In this document: positions 36,871 through 45,848 of the stretch, piece after piece
Layout of the letters: each line of letters opens with the position of its first letter
Position numbering within the stretch: the first letter of the stretch is position 1
Assembly (NCBI GenBank): GCA_963669435.1
Contig: OY770025.1
Coordinates: 372,001-436,000, forward strand
Direction of reading: 5' to 3'
Length of the DNA: 64,000 nucleotides
From: CALJFL01 sp963669435
GTDB taxonomy: Bacteria > Pseudomonadota > Gammaproteobacteria > Pseudomonadales > Halieaceae
Notes under the pieces: generated by a model
The model's database searches: none
What the model saw: the letters and a program-made list of their open reading frames with translations, nothing else
What the model was told of the DNA's origin: nothing
Program-made: the position numbers and the translations under genes

Positions 36871-37656
36871 TTAGCGAGACTTGCCCGTATCCAGACCGCC
36901 CTCAGGCCACCAGTCCAACACGCCTTTCCTGAAACTTTCGCGCTGACTTATTCGGTCGGCCCAGGCTTCCACGGCGGGATAACCGTCGAAGGAAAAATTG
37001 GCTCTCATCAAGGTGAAATGCAGGGGTACCCAGGTAATGTCCGCGAGAGAAAACTGGTTTTCAACCAGCCAGTCACTGTCGGCGAGAATAGCCTCCGCCT
37101 TGGTGAAACAATCCGTCAGGATCTGTTCTGCACGCTGGGCTGCCTCGTCACTAATACCTTCTTGTGCCCGGTTCTTTGAGTGGTAATCACGCAACTCTTC
37201 ATTGGACTGCAGCTCGCTATACTTCTGCTCTTCCTCTTCGGTTTGGCGCATGAACTTCTGGATCTTGTTGTAGTAGATAAAGGTTTTTACCGCGCCGACG
37301 TGATTATTGACCGCGAGCTTCATCCACTCGTACATATGCTGGAGTCCGGATTCAGAGCTGGGACGCAATGGCGGGCTCGGAAATTTCTCGTCCAGGTAAT
37401 CGATGATGTCGTCCGATTCGATAATCACCACACCGTCGTGTACAAGCGTCGGAACAACACCATTGGGATTGATACCGAAGTACTCCGGCGTCTGGTGTTC
37501 CTTGTTAAGGATATCCAGGTGGTGGCTGGTCCAGGGGAGCTGCTTTTCTTCCAGGGTGACACGCACCCGCATTGCACAATTGGATATACCTGCATGATAC
37601 AGGTGCAATCCCTTGAACGCCGTAACCTCTTTATTTTCAGGTATAACAATGCCCAT
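36871..37656 (-). CDS. Glutathione S-transferase (1)
   Basis: GST of 261 residues from the ATG at 37656, which has a GGAGAG site. The thioredoxin-fold N-domain begins LHLYHAGISNCAMRVRVTLE (about 17-36), with Ser-Asn-Cys where the catalytic Ser or Cys of GSTs sits. The cis-Pro motif GVVPTLVHDG and the ESDDIIDYL glutathione contact follow, then a helical C-domain with SLADITWVP. It is clearly paralogous to the GST at 41643. Similar GSTs act in beta-aryl ether cleavage and in glutathione-dependent isomerisations. That role here is only suggested by the neighbouring alcohol and aldehyde dehydrogenases. Confidence 0.88.
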   Translation of the reverse strand: MGIVIPENKEVTAFKGLHLYHAGISNCAMRVRVTLEEKQLPWTSHHLDILNKEHQTPEYFGINPNGVVPTLVHDGVVIIESDDIIDYLDEKFPSPPLRPSSESGLQHMYEWMKLAVNNHVGAVKTFIYYNKIQKFMRQTEEEEQKYSELQSNEELRDYHSKNRAQEGISDEAAQRAEQILTDCFTKAEAILADSDWLVENQFSLADITWVPLHFTLMRANFSFDGYPAVEAWADRISQRESFRKGVLDWWPEGGLDTGKSR

Positions 37657-37904
37657 GCACTCTCTCCAAACCCAATAGACTCTGTCGCGCCACCGCGCCA
37701 ATCGTTGGGCTTAATCTAATCGAGTGCGTTGCGGACGATAATACCCAGCTCGGCGCACGTATCGGTCGCGTTTGTCGAACGATCAATCTGTAGTTAACGA
37801 CCCTGGCAAAGCCGCACCAAAGCAGACTCTAATCGTAGAAGCAGAATTATTCTCGCCGTAGTGCGCGGGAGAAAGTAGGTAAACACAAGACAAAACAGCA
37901 CAGC

Positions 37905-37926
37905 GCGCCGGCGGACCCGCCAGCGC
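37905..37926 (-). terminator. Possible terminator after the aldehyde dehydrogenase gene
   Basis: A 10-bp GC-rich stem, GCGCCGGCGG (37905-37914) with CCGCCAGCGC (37917-37926), one mismatch. Read on the minus strand it is followed by a T-rich but broken tract (TGTGCTGTTTTGTCTTG). It lies 30 bp past the aldehyde dehydrogenase stop. The rest of the 299-bp gap up to the GST start at 37656 shows nothing recognisable. Confidence 0.5.
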
Positions 37927-37955
37927 GACAATAGTGGGGATCACCGCCAGGTAGT

Positions 37956-39362
37956 TCAGGCGGTATTATGTACAACCTGTATCGTCGTGTACTCTTCAAG
38001 TCCTTCGACACCAAACTCCACACCGATGCCAGAGGATTTGACACCACCGAAGGGGGCCATAGGATTCAGCCCTCCGTGAGAATTAATCCACACGGAACCA
38101 CACTCCATGCGATCGGCGATTTTCAGCGCCTCGTCCCGGTCAGGCCCCCACACGGATCCCCCAAGTCCTACATCGAGCGCATTTGCACGCTCTAGCGCTT
38201 CGTCTACCGTCGTATAACTGAGTATCGGTAGGGCGGGGCCGAACTGCTCTTCATTGACCAGGCGGGTCGCATCGGTGACATCTGCGACCAGCGTGGGCGC
38301 ATAAAAGTACCCACCCCCGTCCAGTTCTTCACCCCCGGTCAGCACCCGAGCGCCCTCATTACGCGCCTCATCGACCAGCTCTTTCACAAACTGTTGCTGC
38401 CCCCTGTTAGTCAGGGGCCCCAGAACATTATCGGGATTGAGTCCGTCGCCCATAGGAACATTGGCGACGTACGCTGCCAGCTTCTCACACACTTCCTCGT
38501 ACTGACTTTCGTGCACGTACAGGCGTTTCATCGCTGCGCAGGTCTGGCCAGTGTTAATGAACGCACCCCAGAACAAGCCTTCGGTAATAGCGTCAATATC
38601 TGTTCCTGGCAATACGATACCCGCGTCATTACCCCCTAGTTCAAGGGTCGTGCGTTTCAGGGTACCTGCTGCGTTACCCAGGACACGCTTGCCGATTTCC
38701 GTTGAACCCGTGAACACCACCTTGGCGATATCCGGGTGCGTAGCGATCTCGTCACCCACACTACCGGTGACTGAATTGATTACCCCAGGTGGCAGCACCT
38801 CGCTCATGAGTTCGACAATACGCAGAACCGTCAGCGGCGTGTCCGTAGCGGGCTTGGCGACCACCGTACATCCGGCGCGCAGGGCCGGCATAATATGCCA
38901 GGTCGCAATCAGTGCCGGCCAGTTCCACGGTGTAATGGATGCGACCACGCCAACCGGTTTGCGACGCAGTTCGATCCGGCCCTCGTCGTTGTCCTGTATC
39001 ACCTTTACCGGCAACTCCAGGCTGGCGGTGGCTCGAGTCCAGCCGGCACAGCCGCCGATTTCCATGTTGGCGCCCAGTCCGGCCTGGGTTTTGCCCTGCT
39101 CGCGGGTAATCAGCGTCGCCAGCTCCTGGTGGTTAGCCTCGATGACATCAGCAATCGCGTGCAGCATGCCTACCCTTTCGGCGTCGGGCAGTGCGCTCCA
39201 GGCGGGCAGCGCCTTGTTCGCCGCGGCAACGGCCTGGTCGAGCAGCGCTGCGTCGCCACGCGGGCAATCGGCTACCAGTGATTCGTCAGCGGGGTTAAGT
39301 ACCGGGAAGGTTTCGGCGGGGCGGATCTTTTCGCCACCCACGACCAGGCAATAGTCAGACAT
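37956..39362 (-). CDS. Aldehyde dehydrogenase
   Basis: NAD(P)+-dependent aldehyde dehydrogenase of 468 residues, full length. Key residues: SITPWNWP (about 142-149), FTGSTEIG (about 217-224), general base Glu241 in LELGGNDAG and nucleophile Cys275 in TGQTCA. The start has AGGAG. It lies 21 bp downstream of the PQQ-dependent alcohol dehydrogenase, so the two would act in turn on alcohol then aldehyde. The PQQ enzyme is periplasmic while this one has no signal peptide, so the aldehyde must cross the inner membrane. Confidence 0.9.
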   Translation of the reverse strand: MSDYCLVVGGEKIRPAETFPVLNPADESLVADCPRGDAALLDQAVAAANKALPAWSALPDAERVGMLHAIADVIEANHQELATLITREQGKTQAGLGANMEIGGCAGWTRATASLELPVKVIQDNDEGRIELRRKPVGVVASITPWNWPALIATWHIMPALRAGCTVVAKPATDTPLTVLRIVELMSEVLPPGVINSVTGSVGDEIATHPDIAKVVFTGSTEIGKRVLGNAAGTLKRTTLELGGNDAGIVLPGTDIDAITEGLFWGAFINTGQTCAAMKRLYVHESQYEEVCEKLAAYVANVPMGDGLNPDNVLGPLTNRGQQQFVKELVDEARNEGARVLTGGEELDGGGYFYAPTLVADVTDATRLVNEEQFGPALPILSYTTVDEALERANALDVGLGGSVWGPDRDEALKIADRMECGSVWINSHGGLNPMAPFGGVKSSGIGVEFGVEGLEEYTTIQVVHNTA

Positions 39363-39383
39363 AGAAAACTCCTGTAAAAAAAT

Positions 39384-41564
39384 TCAACGGCTGAGACGGC
39401 GGGTATCACCCACCTGGTGAGCAAACTGGTTGCGCGAAATCAGATAGGCCCGAATGGCCTCTGCCTCGTCGGAAGTGATTTCCTCGGCGAAGCCGACCAT
39501 GCCACGACTCGACAGCAGTCCATCAAGGACAATCGACTTGAAAGCCTGTTCGGTATGGATCACCGCGGAATAACGCAGATCGGGAATTACACCACCGCCC
39601 ACCGCACCGGCACCGTGACACCCACCGCAAAAGCGGTCGTAAACAAGGAAGCCTGTATGTACTTCCTCGTCGTTAAGTTCCTGCGCAGTGAGGTCGGGCA
39701 TATCACGCAGTTGCTCAGCCGCTGGCGGCAGCTGCGCTGAACCGCCCAGCTTGAAGGTCAGCAGTCGGCTGCGGTTAATAGGCTCACCGTCGGCGGCGTC
39801 GGCGGCAAGGGGACCCGTAATCAAGGGGAATATACCGCCCCAGCCCGCACTCACGGTGACATACTGGACCCCGTCCACAGCAAAGGTGATCGGCGGTGCG
39901 ACGATGCCGGTCTGGGCGGGGAACTGCCACAGTGCTTCGCCATCCTCGGCGCGGTAGGCATTAAGATAGCCGGTCGCACTACCCTGGAAAACGAGTCCGC
40001 CAGCGGTGGAGAGTACCCCGCCATTCCAGGGACCGGGGTATTCCACCCGCCAGACTTCTTTCTGGGTCGATGGGTTCCAGGCCACCAGGCGGCCGCTGGT
40101 TGCTTGCTTGATCTTGTCGATGACCGCCGGATCATCAGGGAATGCAGCCACACTGGTATCGAGCCCGATGTTTACCGCCAGGGCTTTTGCGCTCTGTTCG
40201 TCTTCACCCAGGTAAGGAAAGGCCAATTGTTGCGCGGGCAGGTAAACCAGGCCGGTTTGTGCACTGAGCGACATCGGATGCCAGTTGTGCGCGCCCAAGA
40301 ATCCTGGCGAGACCAGGGCGGGTTGACCGGTTTTCCAGTACTGGGCATCCGGGTTTACCACCGGCCTGCCCGTGTCCCGATCAATATGGCTGGCCCAGTT
40401 AACATCGACAAAGCTCTCGGCAGAGATCAGCTCACCCGTCACCCGATCGAGAACATAGAAAAATCCATTTTTAGGTGCCTGCATTAGCACCTGTCGGGTC
40501 TCGCCGGCGATTTCGATGTCCGCGAGAATAATGTGTTGGGTCGCGGTGTAGTCCCACCCCTCTCCCGGGGTGGTTTGATAGTGCCACTTGTACTCACCGG
40601 TGTCGGCCTCCACGGCGACAATAGACGACAGAAACCAGTTGTCACCCTTTCCCGCGCTGCGTGTGTTGGGATTCCACGGCGTTCCGTTACCGACCCCGAA
40701 GTACAAGGTATTGGTTTCGTCATCGAAGGCCATCGAATCCCAGACGGTGCCACCACCGCCCAGTTTCCACCACTGACCGTGCCAAGTGGCCGTTTGTGAT
40801 TCCACGGGTTCCACACCCACGGGATCTCCCGGGCCACCGGGAACCGTGTAGAAACGCCAGAGCATCTCTCCGGACTGTGTATCGTAGGCGGACAGGTATC
40901 CCCGCACGCCGAATTCCGCCCCGCCGTTACCTATGAAGACTTTACCGTTGGCAACGCGCGGCGCACCGGTGATCGTATAAGGCTTGGACTGGTCCACGGT
41001 CACGACTGACCAGAGTTCCTTGCCGCTAGCAGCGTTCAGGGCAATCAAACGACCGTCCAGGGTGCCGACGAAAACCCGACCGTGCAGGTAAGCAACACCG
41101 CGGTTGACTGCATCGCAGCAACCTTTGACGGCAACCTCACCGGGTACTTCCGGATCGAAATGCCACAATTGTTTGCCCGTGTCGGCTTCGAAGGCCAGCA
41201 CGTGGCTCCAGGCAGACGTGGTGTACATAATGCCGTCTACCACCAGCGGAGTGGCCTCCTGGCCACGGGAGGTGGGCAGATCGGTGTACCAGGCCAGTGC
41301 AAGCTCGGACACGTTTTCAGCATTGATTGCATCGAGACTGGAATAACGAGGCTCGCCGTAAGTACGACCGTGCAACAACCAGTTGTGAGGTTCGTTATCT
41401 GCAGACGCCAGGCGTTGATCGGGTTTCTTCGCATCCGTGTCGCTTCCAGGGTTAGCGCCCTCTCGACCGCCAGTGCATGCAGTCGAGAGAATCACAACCA
41501 ACATTGTGGCCAACAGCAAAAATGCATTTACCAGCCCGCCGGAACGGCATGTCGTATCACTCAC
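39384..41564 (-). CDS. PQQ-dependent alcohol dehydrogenase with C-terminal cytochrome c (quinohemoprotein)
   Basis: Protein of 726 residues. A signal sequence ends in LSTAC, possibly a lipoprotein site. An eight-bladed PQQ propeller of the methanol/ethanol dehydrogenase type follows, with the adjacent Cys pair in KGCCDAVNRG (PQQ vicinal disulfide). A C-terminal cytochrome c domain has the heme motif CGGCH near 640 and a distal Met candidate in SRGMVGFAEE. It oxidises alcohols in the periplasm and passes electrons to the respiratory chain. The GTG at 41564 was preferred to the one at 41573 because GGAGG lies 9 bases before it. Substrate unknown. Confidence 0.9.
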   Translation of the reverse strand: MSDTTCRSGGLVNAFLLLATMLVVILSTACTGGREGANPGSDTDAKKPDQRLASADNEPHNWLLHGRTYGEPRYSSLDAINAENVSELALAWYTDLPTSRGQEATPLVVDGIMYTTSAWSHVLAFEADTGKQLWHFDPEVPGEVAVKGCCDAVNRGVAYLHGRVFVGTLDGRLIALNAASGKELWSVVTVDQSKPYTITGAPRVANGKVFIGNGGAEFGVRGYLSAYDTQSGEMLWRFYTVPGGPGDPVGVEPVESQTATWHGQWWKLGGGGTVWDSMAFDDETNTLYFGVGNGTPWNPNTRSAGKGDNWFLSSIVAVEADTGEYKWHYQTTPGEGWDYTATQHIILADIEIAGETRQVLMQAPKNGFFYVLDRVTGELISAESFVDVNWASHIDRDTGRPVVNPDAQYWKTGQPALVSPGFLGAHNWHPMSLSAQTGLVYLPAQQLAFPYLGEDEQSAKALAVNIGLDTSVAAFPDDPAVIDKIKQATSGRLVAWNPSTQKEVWRVEYPGPWNGGVLSTAGGLVFQGSATGYLNAYRAEDGEALWQFPAQTGIVAPPITFAVDGVQYVTVSAGWGGIFPLITGPLAADAADGEPINRSRLLTFKLGGSAQLPPAAEQLRDMPDLTAQELNDEEVHTGFLVYDRFCGGCHGAGAVGGGVIPDLRYSAVIHTEQAFKSIVLDGLLSSRGMVGFAEEITSDEAEAIRAYLISRNQFAHQVGDTRRLSR

Positions 41565-41642
41565 ATCAAGCACCCTCCATTGACAGCAGTGTGTTCAGAT
41601 GAACCAACGCACTTGTTTTTGCTCTATCTGTATCCAGAATTC

Positions 41643-42401
41643 TCAAGCCGCGCTGGGCATCCACTTTGAGACCGCCTCGAGATAGCTTGGACGTGTTTTC
41701 CAGCGTTCCACCCAGGCCATCAGGTTGGGGAACTGCTCGAAAGGAAAATTGTTTCGCTGTAGCAAGGAGTACTGCGGTATCCAGGCAATATCAGCCAGGG
41801 TGACCTGGTCACCGAGGATGAAATCTCCGTGATCCAGGTTGCCCTCTATCCTGGAGAAGGCCTCCAGCAACATATCCTCAGCAACCTGGATTTTCTCTTC
41901 TGGAATACCCCCATCGGCAAGGGTGAGTTTGTGGAACTCGACAATATCCCGGTCTTTTTGCAGTTCCTCCAGCAGTTGCATGGATTCAGGTGTTTTGGTG
42001 GGCTTTTTGTTACGTCCGTAAGCCCAGGTTTTTATCGCCTTGAGGTGGTTTACCCGGGTCCACTCCAGCCACTCTTCCATTTCCTGCTTCTTCTGCGGCT
42101 CTGCAGGGATCATGGGTATTTCGGGAAACTTGTCCTCAAGGTAAAGGAGTATGTCCGCCGATTCGTACACAATCGTACCGTCGTGGATAATCGCCGGGAC
42201 CAGGCCCTGCGGGTGAATGTCAAAGTACTCACTGGTCAGATTTTCCTGTTTGCGCAGGTCGACATAGCGATCAACCCAGGGCAATTGCTTTTCTTCCAGG
42301 ACCAGCCTCACCCGCATCGAACAATTGGAGGTCGAAAAATGGAACAGGTGAATACCCCGGGTACTGAGAATCTCGGGGTTTTCAGTTGCGCGAATGGGCA
42401 T
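41643..42401 (-). CDS. Glutathione S-transferase (2)
   Basis: GST of 252 residues from the ATG at 42401, behind a perfect AGGAGGAAAAT site. The N-domain reads IHLFHFSTSNCSMRVRLVLE (about 17-36), close to the GST at 36871, then GLVPAIIHDG and ESADILLYL. The helical C-domain has TLADIAWIP. It stands at the head of the series GST-PQQ dehydrogenase-aldehyde dehydrogenase, 78 bp before the PQQ gene, and diverges from a MAPEG gene. Shared chemistry with the other GST, such as sequential glutathione-dependent steps, is inference. Confidence 0.88.
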   Translation of the reverse strand: MPIRATENPEILSTRGIHLFHFSTSNCSMRVRLVLEEKQLPWVDRYVDLRKQENLTSEYFDIHPQGLVPAIIHDGTIVYESADILLYLEDKFPEIPMIPAEPQKKQEMEEWLEWTRVNHLKAIKTWAYGRNKKPTKTPESMQLLEELQKDRDIVEFHKLTLADGGIPEEKIQVAEDMLLEAFSRIEGNLDHGDFILGDQVTLADIAWIPQYSLLQRNNFPFEQFPNLMAWVERWKTRPSYLEAVSKWMPSAA

Positions 42402-42749
42402 ATTTTCCTCCTGTTTGATGTCGACACCGAGTTCCAAGGGCAACACCAAAAGCAGCTCAACTGGCGTCGGACACAGGCAGTTGCTACCGCACTCAGATTG
42501 AACGGCAGCACTGAACCGAGTGTGGCTCGGAAACGAGGAAAAATTTTAAGGGATAGCTCTGAAGGCGATAATAGAGAGATTATCGCCCTGTTCGTTCGCT
42601 AATTGCGCTCAATTGGAGAGCTGTGCCGCCACGCGGGCGTATAGATAGGGCTAAAATGCAGCGACCAGGGACGCTCTCGATTTTTGCTCGAGATATCGAT
42701 ATGGTTATCCGCCTGTCCCCTCTCACCACATTAATCTGGAACAGTACGC
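42402..42749. promoter_or_regulatory. Divergent region between GST 2 and MAPEG gene
   Basis: About 348 bp that must hold the promoters of the two divergent genes. A self-complementary CTCGAGATATCGATAT tract lies near 42687-42702. AT-rich sequence at 42540-42600 is the most promoter-like part for the GST operon. No repeat or RNA gene was seen. Confidence 0.35.
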
Positions 42750-43145
42750 ATGAGCACACTTTCATTACTGACCGTAACTCCCCTGTATGCAGCCCTACTC
42801 GGGCTCCTCTTTATCCCATTCACGCTGAGAGTTGGCCTGTACCGGGCGAAAAACAAGATAGACCTGGGCGATGGTGATGACCCCGAGTTACTGCGGCGCA
42901 TTCGCGGCCAGGCCAATTTTATTGAGACAGTGCCGATCGCCCTTGTCCTTATCGTTATCATGGAGCTCTGTGGTGCCTCAAATGGTTGGCTGCACACGCT
43001 GGGCGCACTCCTGGTGATCGGAAGGCTGTGTCACTATCTTGCAATCACCAAGATAGGCCCGTTTGCGCTGCGGCCCGTTGGCATGTTTGCGACCCTGGGA
43101 ACCTACCTTGGGGCCTGCGGCTGGTTGTTGTATTTCTCCTTTTGA
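42750..43145 (+). CDS. MAPEG-family membrane protein
   Basis: Membrane protein of 131 residues with four predicted helices. The MAPEG hallmark RIRGQANFIETVPIAL (about 49-64) is present, as is YLGACGWLLYF at the end. The family includes microsomal glutathione transferases and related glutathione-dependent membrane enzymes. Its place beside a divergent soluble GST supports a glutathione-linked detoxification theme, though bacterial MAPEG proteins of this type are uncharacterised. The stop overlaps the likely start of the following hydrolase. Confidence 0.88.
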   Translation: MSTLSLLTVTPLYAALLGLLFIPFTLRVGLYRAKNKIDLGDGDDPELLRRIRGQANFIETVPIALVLIVIMELCGASNGWLHTLGALLVIGRLCHYLAITKIGPFALRPVGMFATLGTYLGACGWLLYFSF

Positions 43146-43873
43146 AAGTTGTGCCAAGAATAACCGCTACGCTGCTCGCCCTCGCGGCGCTTACGCTCCC
43201 ACTGGCGGCACACGCCGACTGCGTGATCCTGCTCCACGGGCTGTCGCGCTCCCCCTATGCAATGCAACCACTGGAGAAGGCGCTTACGGCAGCGAACTAC
43301 AAGGTGGCCAATATCGGCTACCCTTCGCGACACAAACCCGTCGAGGAACTTGCGCCGCTAGCGGTCGGCGAAGGTGTGTCGCAATGCGGTGAAGAAACTC
43401 CGATTCACTTTGTAACCCATTCCATGGGCGGCATTCTGGTGCGCTACTACATGGAGCACGAAGGACTGGAAGCCGTCGGACGTGTAGTCATGCTAGCGCC
43501 CCCCAACCAGGGTAGTGAACTGGTGGATGAACTGCGCGACGTACCGGGCTTTAACGTGATCTATGGACCCGCCGGCCGGCAGTTAGGTACGGGCGAGGAC
43601 AGTATTTTACGCAAGCTCGGCCCGGTGAATTTTGAACTGGGTGTTATCGCCGGCACCAAGTCCATTTACCCGCTGCTGTCGGCACGGCTTCCCAGCCCGG
43701 ACGATGGTACGGTGTCAGTTCAATCGACAATCGTTGACGGCATTAACGACATCTTGCTGGTAGATCACAGCCACAGTTTTATCATGCGGTCGGATACAGT
43801 CATTGAGCAGACCCTTATTTTCCTTGAAAATGGTGCGTTTGATTTGTCGCGAGATGTCGAAGAACAGGGCTAG
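43142..43873 (+). CDS. Secreted lipase-like alpha/beta hydrolase
   Basis: About 243 residues. The first 24 or so form a signal peptide (TATLLALAALTLPLAAHADC). The lipase pattern follows: oxyanion-hole segment VILLHGLSRSPYAM, nucleophile Ser in FVTHSMGGILVRYY and catalytic His in VDHSHSFIM. The start is uncertain: a TTG at 43142 overlapping the MAPEG stop, or a GTG at 43151, both give a good signal peptide. Its stop overlaps the convergent acyltransferase stop by 4 bp in a shared CTAG. The substrate is unknown. Confidence 0.8.
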   Translation: MKVVPRITATLLALAALTLPLAAHADCVILLHGLSRSPYAMQPLEKALTAANYKVANIGYPSRHKPVEELAPLAVGEGVSQCGEETPIHFVTHSMGGILVRYYMEHEGLEAVGRVVMLAPPNQGSELVDELRDVPGFNVIYGPAGRQLGTGEDSILRKLGPVNFELGVIAGTKSIYPLLSARLPSPDDGTVSVQSTIVDGINDILLVDHSHSFIMRSDTVIEQTLIFLENGAFDLSRDVEEQG

Positions 43874-45180
43874 CCCGACCGCCGCAACGACACGCCACAC
43901 ATCCAGGCGCCGCCGAGCATCAAGGCAATAATGCCGCTACTCTGGGCCGAGAAGATATCGCCATTAAAACCATTGAGAGTAGCCAGGGAGATGCCTAACC
44001 CTGCGGCCACAGCGCCCGCTATCAGTCGGTAAGCGCTGGGAAGTTTTTTATCCTTCGAGGGTGACAGCCTTTCCAGGGGGGACAGCAACAAGGCCACTGG
44101 CAAAAGCACCAGCGCCGGCACCAGTAACCACAACGGCCGCAGGGCCCACCACTCTGCCGTGCCGGTCTGGATATGCAGACCCAATCCCCCCGCAAAATAG
44201 GCCGCAGCGAGTACGGCGATCAGTATCGTCATATGCCACAGGTAGACGGTCATTATCATCGTGTTGACGATGATCGTGCAGGTCCAGGCGCGCAGGCCCT
44301 GCAGCCAACGATTCATTGGTCCCTCGAGCGCAAGTAATAAACCAAATTGAAACAGGCCAAGAGCGATCAGCGTAATCTTCGGTGGCAGCGTGTTACTGAC
44401 TTCTGCACCCGGGGACCCCGCCATCGCAATTGGATAGGGCCCATAAACAATCAGCGTCCACAGCACGGCAAATCCGAACAAGGATAGGCCTAGCAGTCGA
44501 AGCGGGCTGCCGAGACGCCCGTCCAGCCAGGCAAAGCCCAGGTGGTGCATAGCCAACCAAACCCAGAAGTAATTGCTCCAACCCAGCCATTGCCAGTCCA
44601 GTATAAAGAACGCCGCATCGACACACACTGCCAGAGCAATGTATGCCAGCAGTGAACGATACCCCCATCGTCTCCAAAGTTTGTAGGTAGCCGGGGCTAG
44701 CAGCACGATCATGGTGTAAATTGCGAGAAACCAGGTTGGCACAAGTGCGGTCTTGGACAACATCTCGATATGTTGACCATCAATACCAGTGAAGTTCAGG
44801 CAAATTGCGATCACGGCCCAGAAAACCACTAACAGGGTGAGTGGGGTCAGCAAGCGATGTAGCCTGCCCGCCAGCCACTGGGCGTAATTCAGGTTTTTCT
44901 GTTGCGCCGAAGCCAGGGAGATACCGTTAGAGTATCCACCGACGATAAAGAATATTGGCATCACCTGGAATCCCCAGGTTAGCCAGGCGCTCCACGGCAC
45001 AACGTCGAGTGCCAGCACTGGGCTTATCTGGCCGGTGCTCTCGTCATAGTGTGCCGTCGTCATCAGCCAATGACCCACAATGACAAACAGGATGGACACG
45101 GCCCGCAGAAAGTCAGCGTAGCGATTGCGCGAATCGGGGGTAGCCGCCGCTGCTTCTGCCGCTTGTGACCATATACTCAT
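43870..45180 (-). CDS. Acyltransferase 3 family membrane protein
   Basis: Polytopic protein of 436 residues with about ten helices. The family N-terminus is clear: RYADFLRAVSILFVIVGHWL (about 20-39) with the catalytic-type His in GHW, then FFIVGGYSNG near 76-86. Such enzymes move acyl groups across the inner membrane onto sugars, lipids or peptidoglycan. It overlaps the rhombosortase stop by 4 bp (ATGA), so it is translationally coupled to a protein-sorting enzyme. That makes a role in modifying surface proteins or their anchor worth testing. Confidence 0.88.
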   Translation of the reverse strand: MSIWSQAAEAAAATPDSRNRYADFLRAVSILFVIVGHWLMTTAHYDESTGQISPVLALDVVPWSAWLTWGFQVMPIFFIVGGYSNGISLASAQQKNLNYAQWLAGRLHRLLTPLTLLVVFWAVIAICLNFTGIDGQHIEMLSKTALVPTWFLAIYTMIVLLAPATYKLWRRWGYRSLLAYIALAVCVDAAFFILDWQWLGWSNYFWVWLAMHHLGFAWLDGRLGSPLRLLGLSLFGFAVLWTLIVYGPYPIAMAGSPGAEVSNTLPPKITLIALGLFQFGLLLALEGPMNRWLQGLRAWTCTIIVNTMIMTVYLWHMTILIAVLAAAYFAGGLGLHIQTGTAEWWALRPLWLLVPALVLLPVALLLSPLERLSPSKDKKLPSAYRLIAGAVAAGLGISLATLNGFNGDIFSAQSSGIIALMLGGAWMCGVSLRRSG

Positions 45181-45848
45181 CCTGTGCTCCTTATTGTCAG
45201 GCCACCTATTCTCAGACCCTTCGTTTTATTACCTTTTGCAGACAGGCCCCAGTGCACGATGACACACAATATCACTGCAGCCAATACGCCCGCCAAATGA
45301 GCCGCCGGGTAAGGCGGCCAGGCAATCTCGGTAAACAGGCTTTCTTGGTAAACCATCTCTACCATGATTTTGGATAGTGCCAATGCTGCTACTGCAATAA
45401 CAATACGTGAACGTGTGCGCAACCAAACAACATAGAGCAAGCAACCGAGTACAGCATTAAGCACGCCCGACAGACCACAATAACGTTCCACCTCACTCAG
45501 TGGCGACAGAAGCAGGACATCGACTGCGACTGTACCTACCATAAGTGACGCGCAAAACAGCGCCCGCGACTGTAGCTCAAGCATTCCACCCAGTAACGCA
45601 AGTGCCGCGACGTTCCAGGCAAGGTGTGGCCAGTCCACGTGCAGCCAATGGCTGAAAACCAGGCCGCCCAGGCTTCCCGCTCTCAGTTGGCCAGCATCGA
45701 AGTAGAAAAGCTCGCGCACGGACTCTGGCATCACGTGAAACAGAATCGCAGCGACGCACAATGCCATGGTCAACACTGGTTGATTCCTTGCGGGCCTACT
45801 GAGCAAGGTAGCTGTCGACACTGCGATTCCGCCCATGGCTACGCTCAC
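45177..45848 (-). CDS. Rhombosortase (rhomboid-family sorting protease)
   Basis: Rhomboid-family membrane protease of 223 residues, the short rhombosortase type. The catalytic Ser127 lies in CGLSGVLNAVLG, the catalytic His184 in PAAHLAGVLAA, and the conserved loop FSHWLHVDWPHLAWN lies at 65-79. Rhombosortases cleave proteins with a GlyGly-CTERM tail during surface delivery. The preceding gene encodes just such a tail, and the two overlap by 4 bp (GTGA; the start codon is GTG), so enzyme and substrate are coupled. The acyltransferase is coupled downstream. Confidence 0.9.
   Translation of the reverse strand: MSVAMGGIAVSTATLLSRPARNQPVLTMALCVAAILFHVMPESVRELFYFDAGQLRAGSLGGLVFSHWLHVDWPHLAWNVAALALLGGMLELQSRALFCASLMVGTVAVDVLLLSPLSEVERYCGLSGVLNAVLGCLLYVVWLRTRSRIVIAVAALALSKIMVEMVYQESLFTEIAWPPYPAAHLAGVLAAVILCVIVHWGLSAKGNKTKGLRIGGLTIRSTG

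Noticed and set aside
38551..39354. Open frame of 267 codons antisense to the aldehyde dehydrogenase
   Set aside because: Composition is Ser/Pro/Ala-rich with no motif, and the opposite strand encodes a complete aldehyde dehydrogenase.
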